DNA from: JACDAE01 sp963744875
GTDB lineage: Bacteria > Chloroflexota > Ktedonobacteria > Ktedonobacterales > Ktedonobacteraceae
Reading direction: 5' to 3'
Assembly (NCBI GenBank): GCA_963744875.1
Contig: CAVUVQ010000009.1
Coordinates: forward strand, 62,001-126,000
DNA: 64,000 nucleotides
Within the stretch, counting starts at the first letter, position 1. Each line of letters opens with the position of its first letter. A model generated the notes under the pieces. The model ran no database searches, was not told the origin of the DNA, and saw nothing but the letters and a program-made list of their open reading frames with translations. Positions 9,366 to 18,028 of this stretch are shown piece by piece. Both the position numbers and the translations under genes were made by a program.

Positions 9366-10007
9366 GGCTGCCCTCTTTCATCTGGACTTCCTTCAAATAG
9401 GAGTGTATCGTGGGTGTCTGTGAGAGTAAGTGTACGCGTCGGGGCTTGCCGCTATCTCCCAGCCACCTTCCAATAGATTGCGTCATCCAACAGAGGAAGA
9501 TCTGGGCCGACGAAAAAATTATGGGTCTACAACAGGCTGGAGAGATTGTCGTTGTATAAGAAAATCCGGCGTGAGAAAAGGTTCCATTTTTTCAGACGTT
9601 GGCTTTGTATAAGACATTATAAGAACCTTCATCCATTGACCCCACTTTCATCATGAACCTGGGCGATGCACGAGCAACCAATGTTATAGCCATCATCAAG
9701 GAAATATATTATAGAGTCCTTGCACAATCGGACATCGACCTGGAGGTTGAGATCAAACTACGCGGAGAATGGACGAACTAATGACGCGCCCCGCAAGAAT
9801 TATAGTGATAAAAACACGACAATACTGATAATGCATGGGGGGTGCTGTACAATAGAAGGAAAGGAAACATTAATTCAAATAGATAGTATTTCATCGCCAC
9901 CTAAAATACTCTCTATTTGCTCTGTACAGGTGAAGAAAACCCTCCTGGCTTGCCACCTTTTTTGTCAGCAAGAGAACGCATTTTTCAACGAGAAAGGAGA
10001 AACAATC
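9366..10007. other. 642-bp region without a recognised gene
   Basis: This is the 5' flank of the sigma gene and the leader of the small gene starting at 10008. Frames open here extend that gene upstream but have no start signal. I see no RNA gene or repeat. Confidence 0.35.
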
Positions 10008-10352
10008 ATGCAGTTAAACGAACGTCTTGAGATCTGTCTACTGGCCCTTGCCAATAGATACCCCGATCATGTTGTAGACATAAATGAAGATGTGCTTGGC
10101 CCACAATCTCTTGGTGCCAAAGGATGGACTGCACGCGATATGATTGAACTCTTACGCCTTATACACCCGGAGGTACTTGATATAGAGGCGGATCTGATTA
10201 TTAATACTCAGGAGAGCGCGGTCTATCTGCACACCTACACCACACAAACTCCTGTGCTACACATTCATTGCCGAGGCAAGCTTCCCGCCTTACAAGGGAA
10301 CATTACGACACGACAGCAAGCATTGAAGTTACCTCAGACGGTGCGTAGATAG
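10008..10352 (+). CDS. Hypothetical 114-aa protein
   Basis: A soluble protein beginning MQLNERLEICLLALAN. The ATG at 10008 is chosen because AAAGGAG lies 9 nt upstream; longer in-frame readings have no start signal. The mid-part (LGAKGWTARDMIELLRLIHPE) predicts helices, the end beta strands and a basic tail. No family is recognised. It converges on the TIR/pentapeptide gene with 13 bp between the stop codons. Confidence 0.6.
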   Translation: MQLNERLEICLLALANRYPDHVVDINEDVLGPQSLGAKGWTARDMIELLRLIHPEVLDIEADLIINTQESAVYLHTYTTQTPVLHIHCRGKLPALQGNITTRQQALKLPQTVRR

Positions 10353-10365
10353 GATATCCTTTGCA

Positions 10366-11358
10366 TTACCTTTTTAGCTTCAGGGAGCGTAAGAGTTGCC
10401 GAAAAGCATGCTGGTAAGCATCGTGCTCTTTCCACCTGGTGAAATCGCCAATTGTAAGCGTGCCAAGGATATCTCGGACCCAGGATTGTTTGCTGTGCAT
10501 GACGGCATCATCAATACGAATGGGATAGAGCACATTTTGAAGGCCCAGCGGTTCCTTGTCGAGGGCTTTTTTGACCTCATAGGCAACCCAATTACTGGCA
10601 ACAGAATGTTCGGAGAGTACCAGCAGAAGTTTATCATAGAGACGTATCGTCTCATCGATACGTGGGCGGATTTCGTCGCCGATTTCAAGCTTTTCGGGAG
10701 CGTACCAGCAACGTACATTTTCATTCAATAAATGAGCATACAACCGCTTCACAAAGTCTTGATCCTTGCTTGAGTACGAGATGAAGCACGTGTAGTAGTC
10801 GATAGGGCGGCTGACCAGCGAATGCATATAGGTGATAAAATCTTCTGGCACGCCGACTTTGCGTAAGAAGATCTCAGGGATCTGGCCCTTGGAGCGATAA
10901 AGAGTATCAATGTCAACGCTGGATGGGAAGTAATGATCGACGGTTTCCAATCCCTGCATCTGGCTCAAATCGACATCGGAAAATTGTGTCAGTCCGACCG
11001 TCGCTCCATTCAGACGAGCGTGCGTGAGTTGGGCTCCGATGAGATTGGTCCGAATGAGATAGGCGCGGCTCAGGTCAGCTTCACGCAGATCGGCCCTATA
11101 GCAGTTAGCTTGATGAAGCCAGGCACCACGTAGATCAGCTCCACGCAGATTGATCTCGCTAAGGTTGGCGTTTTTGAAATTGGCATTGTTGAGGGCGGCA
11201 CCAGAGAAATCTGCTCCGGATAAATCTGCCTCGGCGAGATTAGCTTTATTGAGGGGGGCACGCACAAAATCTGGCCGTGTTTCCCGGTGCTCATTTCGCC
11301 ACAGGTTCCACACTGAGACTCCTTGTCTGAGAATACCGAGGTGCTCAAGGTTCGCCAT
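10366..11358 (-). CDS. Pentapeptide-repeat protein with C-terminal TIR domain
   Basis: About 330 aa in two parts. Residues ~30-145 are pentapeptide repeats with A(D/N)LxxA spacing (LAEADLSGADFSGAALNNA, LRGADLRGAW, LREADLSRAYL), which form a right-handed beta helix. Residues ~190-330 are a TIR domain: CFISYSSKDQDFVKRLYAHL (box 1), RCWYAPEKLEIGDEI, LLLVLSEHSVASNWVAYEV and a conserved Glu in the helix that carries the NADase Glu (WVAYEVKKAL). TIR domains of this SEFIR/TIR-2 type occur in bacterial NAD-degrading immune effectors and in signalling scaffolds. No partner defence genes lie nearby. AAGGAG lies 12 nt before ATG 11358 and only 3 nt before an in-frame ATG at 11367, so either may start. 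Confidence 0.85.
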   Translation of the reverse strand: MANLEHLGILRQGVSVWNLWRNEHRETRPDFVRAPLNKANLAEADLSGADFSGAALNNANFKNANLSEINLRGADLRGAWLHQANCYRADLREADLSRAYLIRTNLIGAQLTHARLNGATVGLTQFSDVDLSQMQGLETVDHYFPSSVDIDTLYRSKGQIPEIFLRKVGVPEDFITYMHSLVSRPIDYYTCFISYSSKDQDFVKRLYAHLLNENVRCWYAPEKLEIGDEIRPRIDETIRLYDKLLLVLSEHSVASNWVAYEVKKALDKEPLGLQNVLYPIRIDDAVMHSKQSWVRDILGTLTIGDFTRWKEHDAYQHAFRQLLRSLKLKR

Positions 11359-11531
11359 AGTCCTCATCGACTCCTTCCCATTCTATCCGTGAGAAAATAC
11401 TCCTTTCTCTATACAGACGTAACATCTCTAACTTTTTGAAATCATATGCAATGGCTCAATTCCTTGCACATTTGCTCTTTTTTATGTTAGCGTTGTACAC
11501 AGAACATAAATTTTGCTAACAAGAGGTGAGC

Positions 11532-13011
11532 ATGCCAAACGACACACGCTTCAAGATTTTGCTCGTCGCCACAGAAGCAGTTCCTTTCGCTAAAGAGGGC
11601 GGCGTGGCCGATGTCATTGGAAGTCTTCCTAAAGAATTGGCTGCGTTGGGCCATGACGTACGCATCTTTCTTCCCCACTATGGCAGCATCGATTCCGCAC
11701 GCTGGGGACTGCAATCTACAGGCGTCATTCGCACATTTTTTATGTCTGGCTACAATCAGACCATCATTATTTCACAGGCCACGCTTCCCGACTCATCTGT
11801 CACCGTCTACTTCCTTGCACATGATGGACTCTTCGGGCGCTATCAGCAACTCTATCTCGGTCTGGATCAGCGCGACGAACAACGACGCTTCCTCCTGTTC
11901 TGTCGCGGCCTCCTTGATTCTACTTCCCCAACTCGGCTTTACACCTGACATCATCCACCTCAATGACTGGCAAACTGCACCTTGCGCCGCCTACCTGCGC
12001 ACAACGCATCGCCACCTCTTACGCCACGGTGCAACCCGCATCATCTATACCATCCATAATCTGCAATATCAGGGACGCTGGGATCCGTCTATTCTGGATG
12101 AAGCTGGCCTGGATCGTGCCAGCGTCTTTATCCCCATCGGCCTGGAGTTCTGGGGCGATGTCAACTGGATGAAAGCCGGTATCGTCTACTCTGACGCAAT
12201 AACGACCGTCTCGCGCCGTTATGCCGAGGAAATTCAGACGCTTGACTACGGCTGGGGCCTCGATGAGACGCTCTTTCAACGCCACACGCGCATCTTCGGC
12301 ATACCCAACGGACTTGACTGGAACGAATGGAACCCAGCGACCGATACTAACATTGTTGCTCGCTATACGCAAGAGAATGTAAAAGAAGCGAAAAAGCTCA
12401 ATCGTAGCGCACTACGTCAGGAATTTGGACTACCTGATGATCCTGATGTACCTTTGATTGGTATCGTGAGCCGGCTCGTCGATCAGAAAGGCTTCGATCT
12501 CATCGCTGCCCTTGCTCCCCAATTAGGTGCAATGCCGCTACAACTCGTGGTGCTGGGTACTGGTCATGCGCATTATGAGCAGTTATTTCGTGAGTTAGCG
12601 GCAAGCACAAATAATGTTCGTGTCCATATCGGCTTCGATGTCACGCTCTCGCACCGTATCTATGCAGGTGCAGACCTCTTTTTGATGCCAAGTGCTTTTG
12701 AGCCGGGTGGCCTGGGACAGTTAATTGCACTGCGCTATGGTACGATACCAATTGTCCATGCAACAGGTGGGCTGGCCGATACGGTAATTGATAGGGACGC
12801 CGATCCTGACCTGGGCAATGGGTTTAGTTTCAATGAGTACGCACCTGATCTTCTCCTTGATGCGCTTAAGCGTGCTCTCCACCACTATAATATGCAGGAT
12901 GATTGGTCTTCCCTTATCGATCGCGCTATGGAATACGATTCGCGCTGGTCGGCCAGTGCTCAGGCATATAGCAAGCTTTACGCACGCGTGCTCCGGCTTC
13001 CATCGGCGTAG
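11532..13011 (+). CDS. glgA: Glycogen synthase (GT5), one frameshift
   Basis: The corrected length is 492 aa, normal for bacterial glycogen synthase, which extends alpha-1,4-glucan from ADP-glucose. N-terminal FKILLVATEAVPFAKEGGVAD carries the substrate-binding KxGG loop. DIIHLNDWQTA follows, then VSRLVDQKGFDLI. The C-terminal donor site is FEPGGLGQLIALRYGTIPIV with TGGLADTV. One extra base near 11916 (CTC-CTT-G-ATT) shifts frame between FCRGLL and LLPQLGF; removing it restores the family sequence. The ATG at 11532 is used (AAGAGG upstream). It is followed 113 nt later by glgC on the same strand, a standard glycogen pair. Intact motifs favour a functional gene. Confidence 0.9.
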
Positions 13012-13124
13012 TGCCTGTGGGTCTGGATTTTATTAGGGTTTCACTGATTACATAAGATATAATGAATATATGCTTCATCGTTTCAAAGCATAGAAGGCTT
13101 CAACCAGAAAGGATCAGCGGCGCG

Positions 13125-14457
13125 ATGAGTAAAGTACTGGCTATCATTCTAGCCGGGGGGCAAGGAGAACGCCTGAGCCTCCTCTCAGAAAAACGTGCAA
13201 AGCCCGCAGTGCCATTTGCAGGTAAGTATCGCATTATTGATTTTGCTCTGAGCAATTGTGTAAACTCTGGCATCTCTGATGTTGCAGTATTGACACAGTA
13301 TCGTCCCCACTCATTGAACGATCATATTGGCATTGGTAAACCCTGGGATCTGGATCGTCAGAAGGGTGGCATCCACCTCCTCCAGCCATATATCGGACGG
13401 CAGGAAGCAGATTGGTACCAGGGTACCGCCGACGCAGTCTACCAAAACATTGGCATTATTATGGAATCGCGCTGTGATTATGTCCTCATCCTTGCTGGCG
13501 ACCACATCTATCGCATGAATTATGAGCCGATGATCGACTTTCACTTGCAAAATGCTGCCGACTGCTACGCTTGGCGCGGCGGTCATTCCTCTTGAGGAGG
13601 GGCACCGCTTCGGGATTCTAGAAACCGATGTACGAGGACGCGTCGCTTCATTTGAGGAGAAACCAAAATCGCCGCGTGGCACCCTGGGTTCGATGGGCAT
13701 CTACGTTTTCAGCCGTGAGACCCTTATTCGCGTGCTCATGGAAAATGCACATGCCGCTGAAAATGGCATCCCAACGCAACACGATTTTGGACGTGACATT
13801 ATCCCAAGCATGGTTGCTCGTGGCGAGGGCGTCTATGCCTACCCCTTTAGCGGCTACTGGCAGGACGTAGGCACGATACAATCCTACTGGGAAGCACATA
13901 TGGAACTGCTCAGCGATCAGCCAGCCTTTGATCTCTACGATCCATCCTGGGTTATCCACACACGTAGTGAGGAACGCCCCCCAGCTCATGTGCGCAGCGC
14001 GGCCAGGATCACCAGTAGCCTGATCTCACATGGCTGCATCATCAAGGGCGTCGTTGAGCGCAGCGTTCTCTCACCGGGCGTTGTTGTCGAGGAAGGGGCC
14101 ATCGTGCGCGATTTTATTGTGCTCTTTGATAGCATCATTGGTGCTGGAAGCGTCATCGACCGTGCAATTCTGGATAAAGAGGTCGTTGTGGGCAAAAACT
14201 GTCAGATTGGCTACGGCGACGATATGACGCCGAACAAGCTGGAACCCACCCGCCTGGATACAGGGATTACGTTGGTTGGCAAACGGGCACATCTGCCGGA
14301 TAATGTAAAGGTTGGCCGCAACTGCAAAATCGGGACCGATCTGCGCCCAGAAGATTTCCCTTCCGACACAATTCTTAGCGGTGAGACGGTGGAAAACCAG
14401 AGCTTCTCCCATGGATGGGAACGCGCTCTGGCTCAAAATATCTCGTTGGCACCTTAA
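13125..14457 (+). CDS. glgC: Glucose-1-phosphate adenylyltransferase (ADP-glucose pyrophosphorylase), one frameshift
   Basis: The corrected protein is 443 aa. It makes ADP-glucose for the neighbouring synthase, the committed and usually allosterically controlled step of glycogen synthesis. The nucleotidyltransferase domain starts with LAIILAGGQGERLSLLSEKRAKP (GGxGxRL...KP) and includes WYQGTADAVYQN, LILAGDHIYRMNY and HRFGILETD. The C-terminal half is a left-handed beta helix (VVVEEGAIVRDFIV, GSVIDRAILDKEVVVG). One extra base near 13566 (GAC-TGC-T-ACG) breaks the frame; removal restores NAADCTLGAAVIPLEEG. Start ATG 13125 has AGAAAGGA upstream. A TATAAT at 13058 may be a -10 box of its own promoter. 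Confidence 0.92.
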
Positions 14458-14469
14458 GCGTAGAGGCAT

Positions 14470-14520
14470 GTGCTTGCTACCGCCCGCATTGCTGATGAAC
14501 ACACGGGCGGTAGCAAGCAC
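14470..14520. terminator. Bidirectional hairpin between glgC and the F1-beta gene
   Basis: GTGCTTGCTACCGCCCG (14470-14486) is the exact reverse complement of 14504-14520, with a 17-nt loop. It starts 13 nt after the glgC stop and ends 5 nt before the convergent atpD stop. Confidence 0.7.
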
Positions 14521-14525
14521 CGCCC

Positions 14526-15950
14526 CTAGGCCAGGTGTGAGTTTTTTAAATTTTCATGTGCCTGTAACACCTCATCAATATCACCGACCATGTAGAACAG
14601 ATCCTCGCGTATCTTATCGTGTTTGCCTTCCAGGATTTCCCGCACGCCACGCAAGGTCTCTTTCAAAGGAACATAGCGTCCCTCAAGACCTGTAAAAACT
14701 TCTGCAACCGTCATAGGTTGCGACAAAAAACGCTGCACCTTACGTGCACGTGTCACAACCAATTTATCTTCATCTGAAAGCTCATCTACTCCCAGAATTG
14801 TAATGATGTCCTGCAATTCTTTGTAACGCTGCAGAGTACGTTGCAAGCCACGGGCAATTGTATAATGCTCTTCACCAACGATCTTTGGATCAAGAATACG
14901 GCTGGTTGAGGCTAGCGGATCGACGGCTGGATACAATGCTTGCTCAAAAATTGCACGCTCCAGCACCACCGATGTATCGAGATGCGCAAAGGTCGTTGCG
15001 GGTGCAGGATCAGTATAATCATCTGCTGGCACAAAAACAGCTTGCAGCGAGGTAATCGAGCCTTTGCTGGTAGAGGTAATGCGCTCTTGCAAATCGCCCA
15101 TCTCTTCAGCGAGGTTCGGCTGATATCCCACAGCAGAAGGCATGCGCCCCAATAGTGCGGATACCTCAGCTCCGGCCTGCGTAAAGCGAAAAATATTGTC
15201 GATGAACAGCAACACATCTTTGCCCTCTACATCTCGAAAGTACTCAGCCATCGTCAGGCCCGTTAACGCCACGCGCAGGCGTGCTCCAGGCGGTTCGTTC
15301 ATCTGTCCAAAGACCATAGCAACGCGATCAATGACGCCGCGCTCGATCATCTCCATATAGAGATCGTTGCCCTCACGTGTGCGCTCACCAACGCCAGCAA
15401 ACACGCTATAGCCTCCATGATTGCGTGCGATATTGTTGATCAATTCCTGGATAATAATGGTCTTCCCCACACCCGCGCCTCCAAAAGCTCCTATCTTCCC
15501 TCCCTTCATAAAGGGGCAGACAAGATCAATTATCTTAATACCGGTCTCCAGAATTTCGATCGGGATACTCTGGTCATCAAGCGATGGCGCAGGTCGGTGG
15601 ATCGGCCATAACAGGGCGTCGGTTATCTCATCTTTGTTATCGATCACCTGCCCCAACACATTAAAGATGCGTCCAAGCGTCTTCTCGCCAACCGGGACGG
15701 AGATCGGGCGGCCAAGATCAATAACTTCGACGCCACGCTGTAACCCATCGGTAGCTCCCATGGCAATACAACGCGCCCAATTATTGCCGAGGTGTTGCTC
15801 AACTTCAAAGGAAAGATCCTGCTCTCTGCCTGGAATATGCATACGTAATTCATTGTAAATCGCTGGCAGATGCTCGGGTGGGAATTCAACATCGACAACG
15901 GCTCCCTGCACCTGGACGACTCTGCCTTTTTTCTCAACTGCTACGGTCAT
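14526..15950 (-). CDS. atpD: F0F1-type ATP synthase beta subunit, stand-alone
   Basis: A 474-aa F1 beta subunit, the catalytic nucleotide-binding subunit. Landmarks: RVVQVQGAVVDVEFP, P-loop FGGAGVGKT, GVGERTREGNDLYMEM (catalytic Glu), DNIFRFTQAGAEVSALLGR, GYQPNLAEEMGDLQERI, and the DELSDEDKLVV C-terminal helix. All catalytic landmarks are kept. Several normally near-invariant positions differ (LVCPFMKGGKIGAFGG in place of L-x-APY-x-x-GGKIGLFGG, and KTIIIQEL). No other ATP synthase subunit lies within about 14 kb on either side, so this is an orphan copy, convergent with glgC. It may be a second atpD paralogue, or the organism may split its atp operon. The ATG at 15950 is followed directly by family sequence. 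Confidence 0.92.
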   Translation of the reverse strand: MTVAVEKKGRVVQVQGAVVDVEFPPEHLPAIYNELRMHIPGREQDLSFEVEQHLGNNWARCIAMGATDGLQRGVEVIDLGRPISVPVGEKTLGRIFNVLGQVIDNKDEITDALLWPIHRPAPSLDDQSIPIEILETGIKIIDLVCPFMKGGKIGAFGGAGVGKTIIIQELINNIARNHGGYSVFAGVGERTREGNDLYMEMIERGVIDRVAMVFGQMNEPPGARLRVALTGLTMAEYFRDVEGKDVLLFIDNIFRFTQAGAEVSALLGRMPSAVGYQPNLAEEMGDLQERITSTSKGSITSLQAVFVPADDYTDPAPATTFAHLDTSVVLERAIFEQALYPAVDPLASTSRILDPKIVGEEHYTIARGLQRTLQRYKELQDIITILGVDELSDEDKLVVTRARKVQRFLSQPMTVAEVFTGLEGRYVPLKETLRGVREILEGKHDKIREDLFYMVGDIDEVLQAHENLKNSHLA

Positions 15951-16091
15951 GTAGTATGTTCTCCTTCGTCTTGTTCAATTGTTTTCTACAAAAAATTTTA
16001 CAGCGAAGAATGAGGATACACATGACTTAAATTACGTAATGCGTCAGATAGGGAAAGGGAAGAGCAGGCTATCCTATATAGGCAAATTAAC

Positions 16092-16155
16092 GTAGGGGCA
16101 GATGTCGCGCCGGGTTTCCATGTTGATTTCTGGAAACCCGGGCGAGCATTCCCCA
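16092..16155. repeat. Imperfect GTAGGGGC palindrome downstream of FTR1
   Basis: GTAGGGGCAGATGTCGCGCCGGGTTTCCA pairs imperfectly with TGGAAACCCGGGCGAGCATTCCCC. The inner 11-bp stem CCGGGTTTCCA/TGGAAACCCGG is perfect with a 10-nt loop. It ends 10 nt past the FTR1 stop and probably terminates that gene. It shares its outer GTAGGGGC and inner GCGCC words with other palindromes in the window. Confidence 0.6.
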
Positions 16156-16164
16156 GATCAACCT

Positions 16165-17247
16165 TCAATTCCTCTTTATTTCCGTAGACCCCACAGATAC
16201 TACTACCGGCTCCTCCTGTGGGACTGATGTAGAATGTTGAGCAGAAATACCATTGCGCGGTCGTGACGAACGCACCGTCTGATACCTCGCCAGGAAGTAA
16301 GAACCAATCACCAGGATAGCTGCAAGCACCTGAGCGGCCATCGTCTCTACTGTTGGGAAAACGGCAAACCACATCCCCATCCATGCAGGTATGATGTTCG
16401 CCAGCCAACTTACTGTTGTGGTTGGTATCCAGAGCGCCTGTTGCATCTCAAACGCCGATTCGCCAACCATGACGAGCAATACGGCACCCAATAGCACACC
16501 AGTTAACACTAACATCTTTTTATAAGGGAGATGATGATGAGCTACAAAAGTTAATACAGCAACTATCGCAGTGAAGAACAGCCCCAATACGACCCCTTCC
16601 AGCACAATGCTTCCCCCCATGCGCAACCTGTAACTCTGCAAGAAAAGCACTACTTCAAAACCTTCACGATAGAACGAGGAGAAGCCCAGCAGCCCTAATC
16701 CCCACAACAAACGGGCTCTGGATACTTCTGCACCATTAGCGCTCTTTAACAAACTGCGCTTCTTCTTATTGTGTAGCGAGATCCACCCGGTCCAATAAAC
16801 CTTATGGAAAAACCAGTTCATAACAACGAGTAATACGACGATCGCGAGCAGCCCCGTGGCGGCCTGTACATCAAGGGCGGGGACACTCTGCGTCAGATCA
16901 TTGATAATGCCGACCGCAATAAACCAGGTAATCACCGTTGCTATAAAGCCTATCCCTGCTCCCGCCGCTATTGGACGCCGCTGAGATTGATTAGAACCTA
17001 GCATACTGGCTGTAATGGCGGATAAGACCAGAATACATTCCAACCCTTCCCTAAAGACAAGCACACCGATATCAAGAATTGCAACACCCGCACTCGTATG
17101 CGGAACCGTCGGGTCTGGATTGCCTGCTGCGGTGATGCCTTGCCACGTCAATACGCCTGCAACGATCAGGGCACCAACCAGCAGCGAAATACGCAACACT
17201 TGTTGCCCTGGTTTCTTTCTATCAGACAATGGAGTCTCACTTGTCAT
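16165..17247 (-). CDS. FTR1-family iron permease
   Basis: A 360-aa polytopic membrane protein with about seven to eight helices. It carries two copies of the permease iron-binding motif: FREGLECILVLSAI in an early helix and FYREGFEVVLFLQ in a middle helix (REG(L/F)E). The family imports ferric or ferrous iron at the plasma membrane with a ferroxidase or EfeO-like partner. Here no such partner is adjacent, so it may act alone or with distant genes. N- and C-terminal tails are hydrophilic. A 53-bp inverted repeat with TTAGGC...GCCTAA half-sites lies 74 nt before the start and suggests iron-dependent repression. The nearest downstream gene is convergent across a palindrome. Confidence 0.9.
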   Translation of the reverse strand: MTSETPLSDRKKPGQQVLRISLLVGALIVAGVLTWQGITAAGNPDPTVPHTSAGVAILDIGVLVFREGLECILVLSAITASMLGSNQSQRRPIAAGAGIGFIATVITWFIAVGIINDLTQSVPALDVQAATGLLAIVVLLVVMNWFFHKVYWTGWISLHNKKKRSLLKSANGAEVSRARLLWGLGLLGFSSFYREGFEVVLFLQSYRLRMGGSIVLEGVVLGLFFTAIVAVLTFVAHHHLPYKKMLVLTGVLLGAVLLVMVGESAFEMQQALWIPTTTVSWLANIIPAWMGMWFAVFPTVETMAAQVLAAILVIGSYFLARYQTVRSSRPRNGISAQHSTSVPQEEPVVVSVGSTEIKRN

Positions 17248-17320
17248 GTTAAATCTTCCTCACCATAAAGAGCTACATTTACTTATCTCTGTAGCGCCAA
17301 TAAATATGCCCATTCAATAT

Positions 17321-17373
17321 ATTAGGCGATGCTAATATCATACCTTATAACTAGGATATTAGCATCGCCTAAT
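17321..17373. promoter_or_regulatory. Perfect 19-bp inverted repeat upstream of FTR1, DtxR/IdeR-like operator candidate
   Basis: ATTAGGCGATGCTAATATC (17321-17339) is repeated in exact inverse at 17355-17373 with a 15-nt spacer. Each arm is itself a near-palindrome TTAG-GCGATG-CTAA, close to the TTAGG..GCTAA half-sites of DtxR/IdeR iron repressors. The site lies 74-126 nt upstream of the FTR1 start. Two arms could bind two repressor dimers. A terminator role is less likely since no gene ends here in either direction within 70 bp. Confidence 0.55.
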
Positions 17374-17445
17374 AGAACATGTCAAGAGGCAAAGCAAAGG
17401 TTACTATATTTCTTGACTATTCATTCCAGATTGAGCCTCTGACAC

Positions 17446-17853
17446 TCAGGCATCTCCAGGCGTTTCTTGCTTCTGACCAAAGCAAAAGCAGAGTCCATCA
17501 GGAGCACGTAGGAAAAATACACGATAGATTTGATCTCCATGATCATCTAATCGTAAAGGAGAAACATGAAGTTGCTTGTTTTGCAGTTCCTGGAAGAGTA
17601 CATCAACTGTGCTGACAGAAAGGTAGCAACTGTGCTCCTCAGGGTTTTTCCCATTTTCGGCCAATCCCATTGTGATTTGATCACGTTGCAAGAGTACTTC
17701 CTTATGAGGAGTATCCTGACGAGAAAGAATGGTAAAACCCAAAGACTGTTCATAGAAGGTAATGGAGTGTTCCAGATCTTGCACTGGTAGATGAAGAGGG
17801 TCAGAATCTCCAATGGAGAAAATACCAAGAAACTGGCAGAGATCGTTATTCAT
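17446..17853 (-). CDS. VOC (glyoxalase/bleomycin-resistance fold) family protein
   Basis: A 135-aa single VOC domain: LHLPVQDLEHSITFYEQSLGF (first beta-alpha-beta module with a metal His), LLQRDQITMGLAE, and the C-terminal FFLRAPDGLCFCFGQK, where the usual metal Glu/His line is D-P-x-G-like. The fold serves lyases, dioxygenases and antibiotic-binding proteins; the specific role is unknown. ATG 17853 is used, with AAAGG 8 nt upstream; the upstream in-frame start would be TTG. It is transcribed towards FTR1 but separated by about 200 bp holding the FTR1 operator. Confidence 0.8.
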   Translation of the reverse strand: MNNDLCQFLGIFSIGDSDPLHLPVQDLEHSITFYEQSLGFTILSRQDTPHKEVLLQRDQITMGLAENGKNPEEHSCYLSVSTVDVLFQELQNKQLHVSPLRLDDHGDQIYRVFFLRAPDGLCFCFGQKQETPGDA

Positions 17854-18028
17854 AACAGTACCTTTCAATGATGTAAACGTCTGTTTTGTTCATCTGGATA
17901 TGGGCAGAACAGGCAAGATTGTGCTTTATCTGAGGAATTATTCCATCTCCACAAGCTCGTTCCGGTAACACGAGGAAAAACCAGGACCATTCATTGTACA
18001 TAGCTATAGGCAAATCCCAACCACGGCT

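Noticed and set aside
9720..10007. Upstream extension of the 114-aa hypothetical protein
   Set aside because: A strong AAAGGAG places the start at 10008; the extension is cysteine-rich and of unlikely composition.
14526..15950. Flagellar/type III ATPase (FliI-like) instead of AtpD
   Set aside because: DNIFRFTQAGAEVSALLGR and the C-terminal helix are F1 beta signatures, and no secretion genes are nearby.
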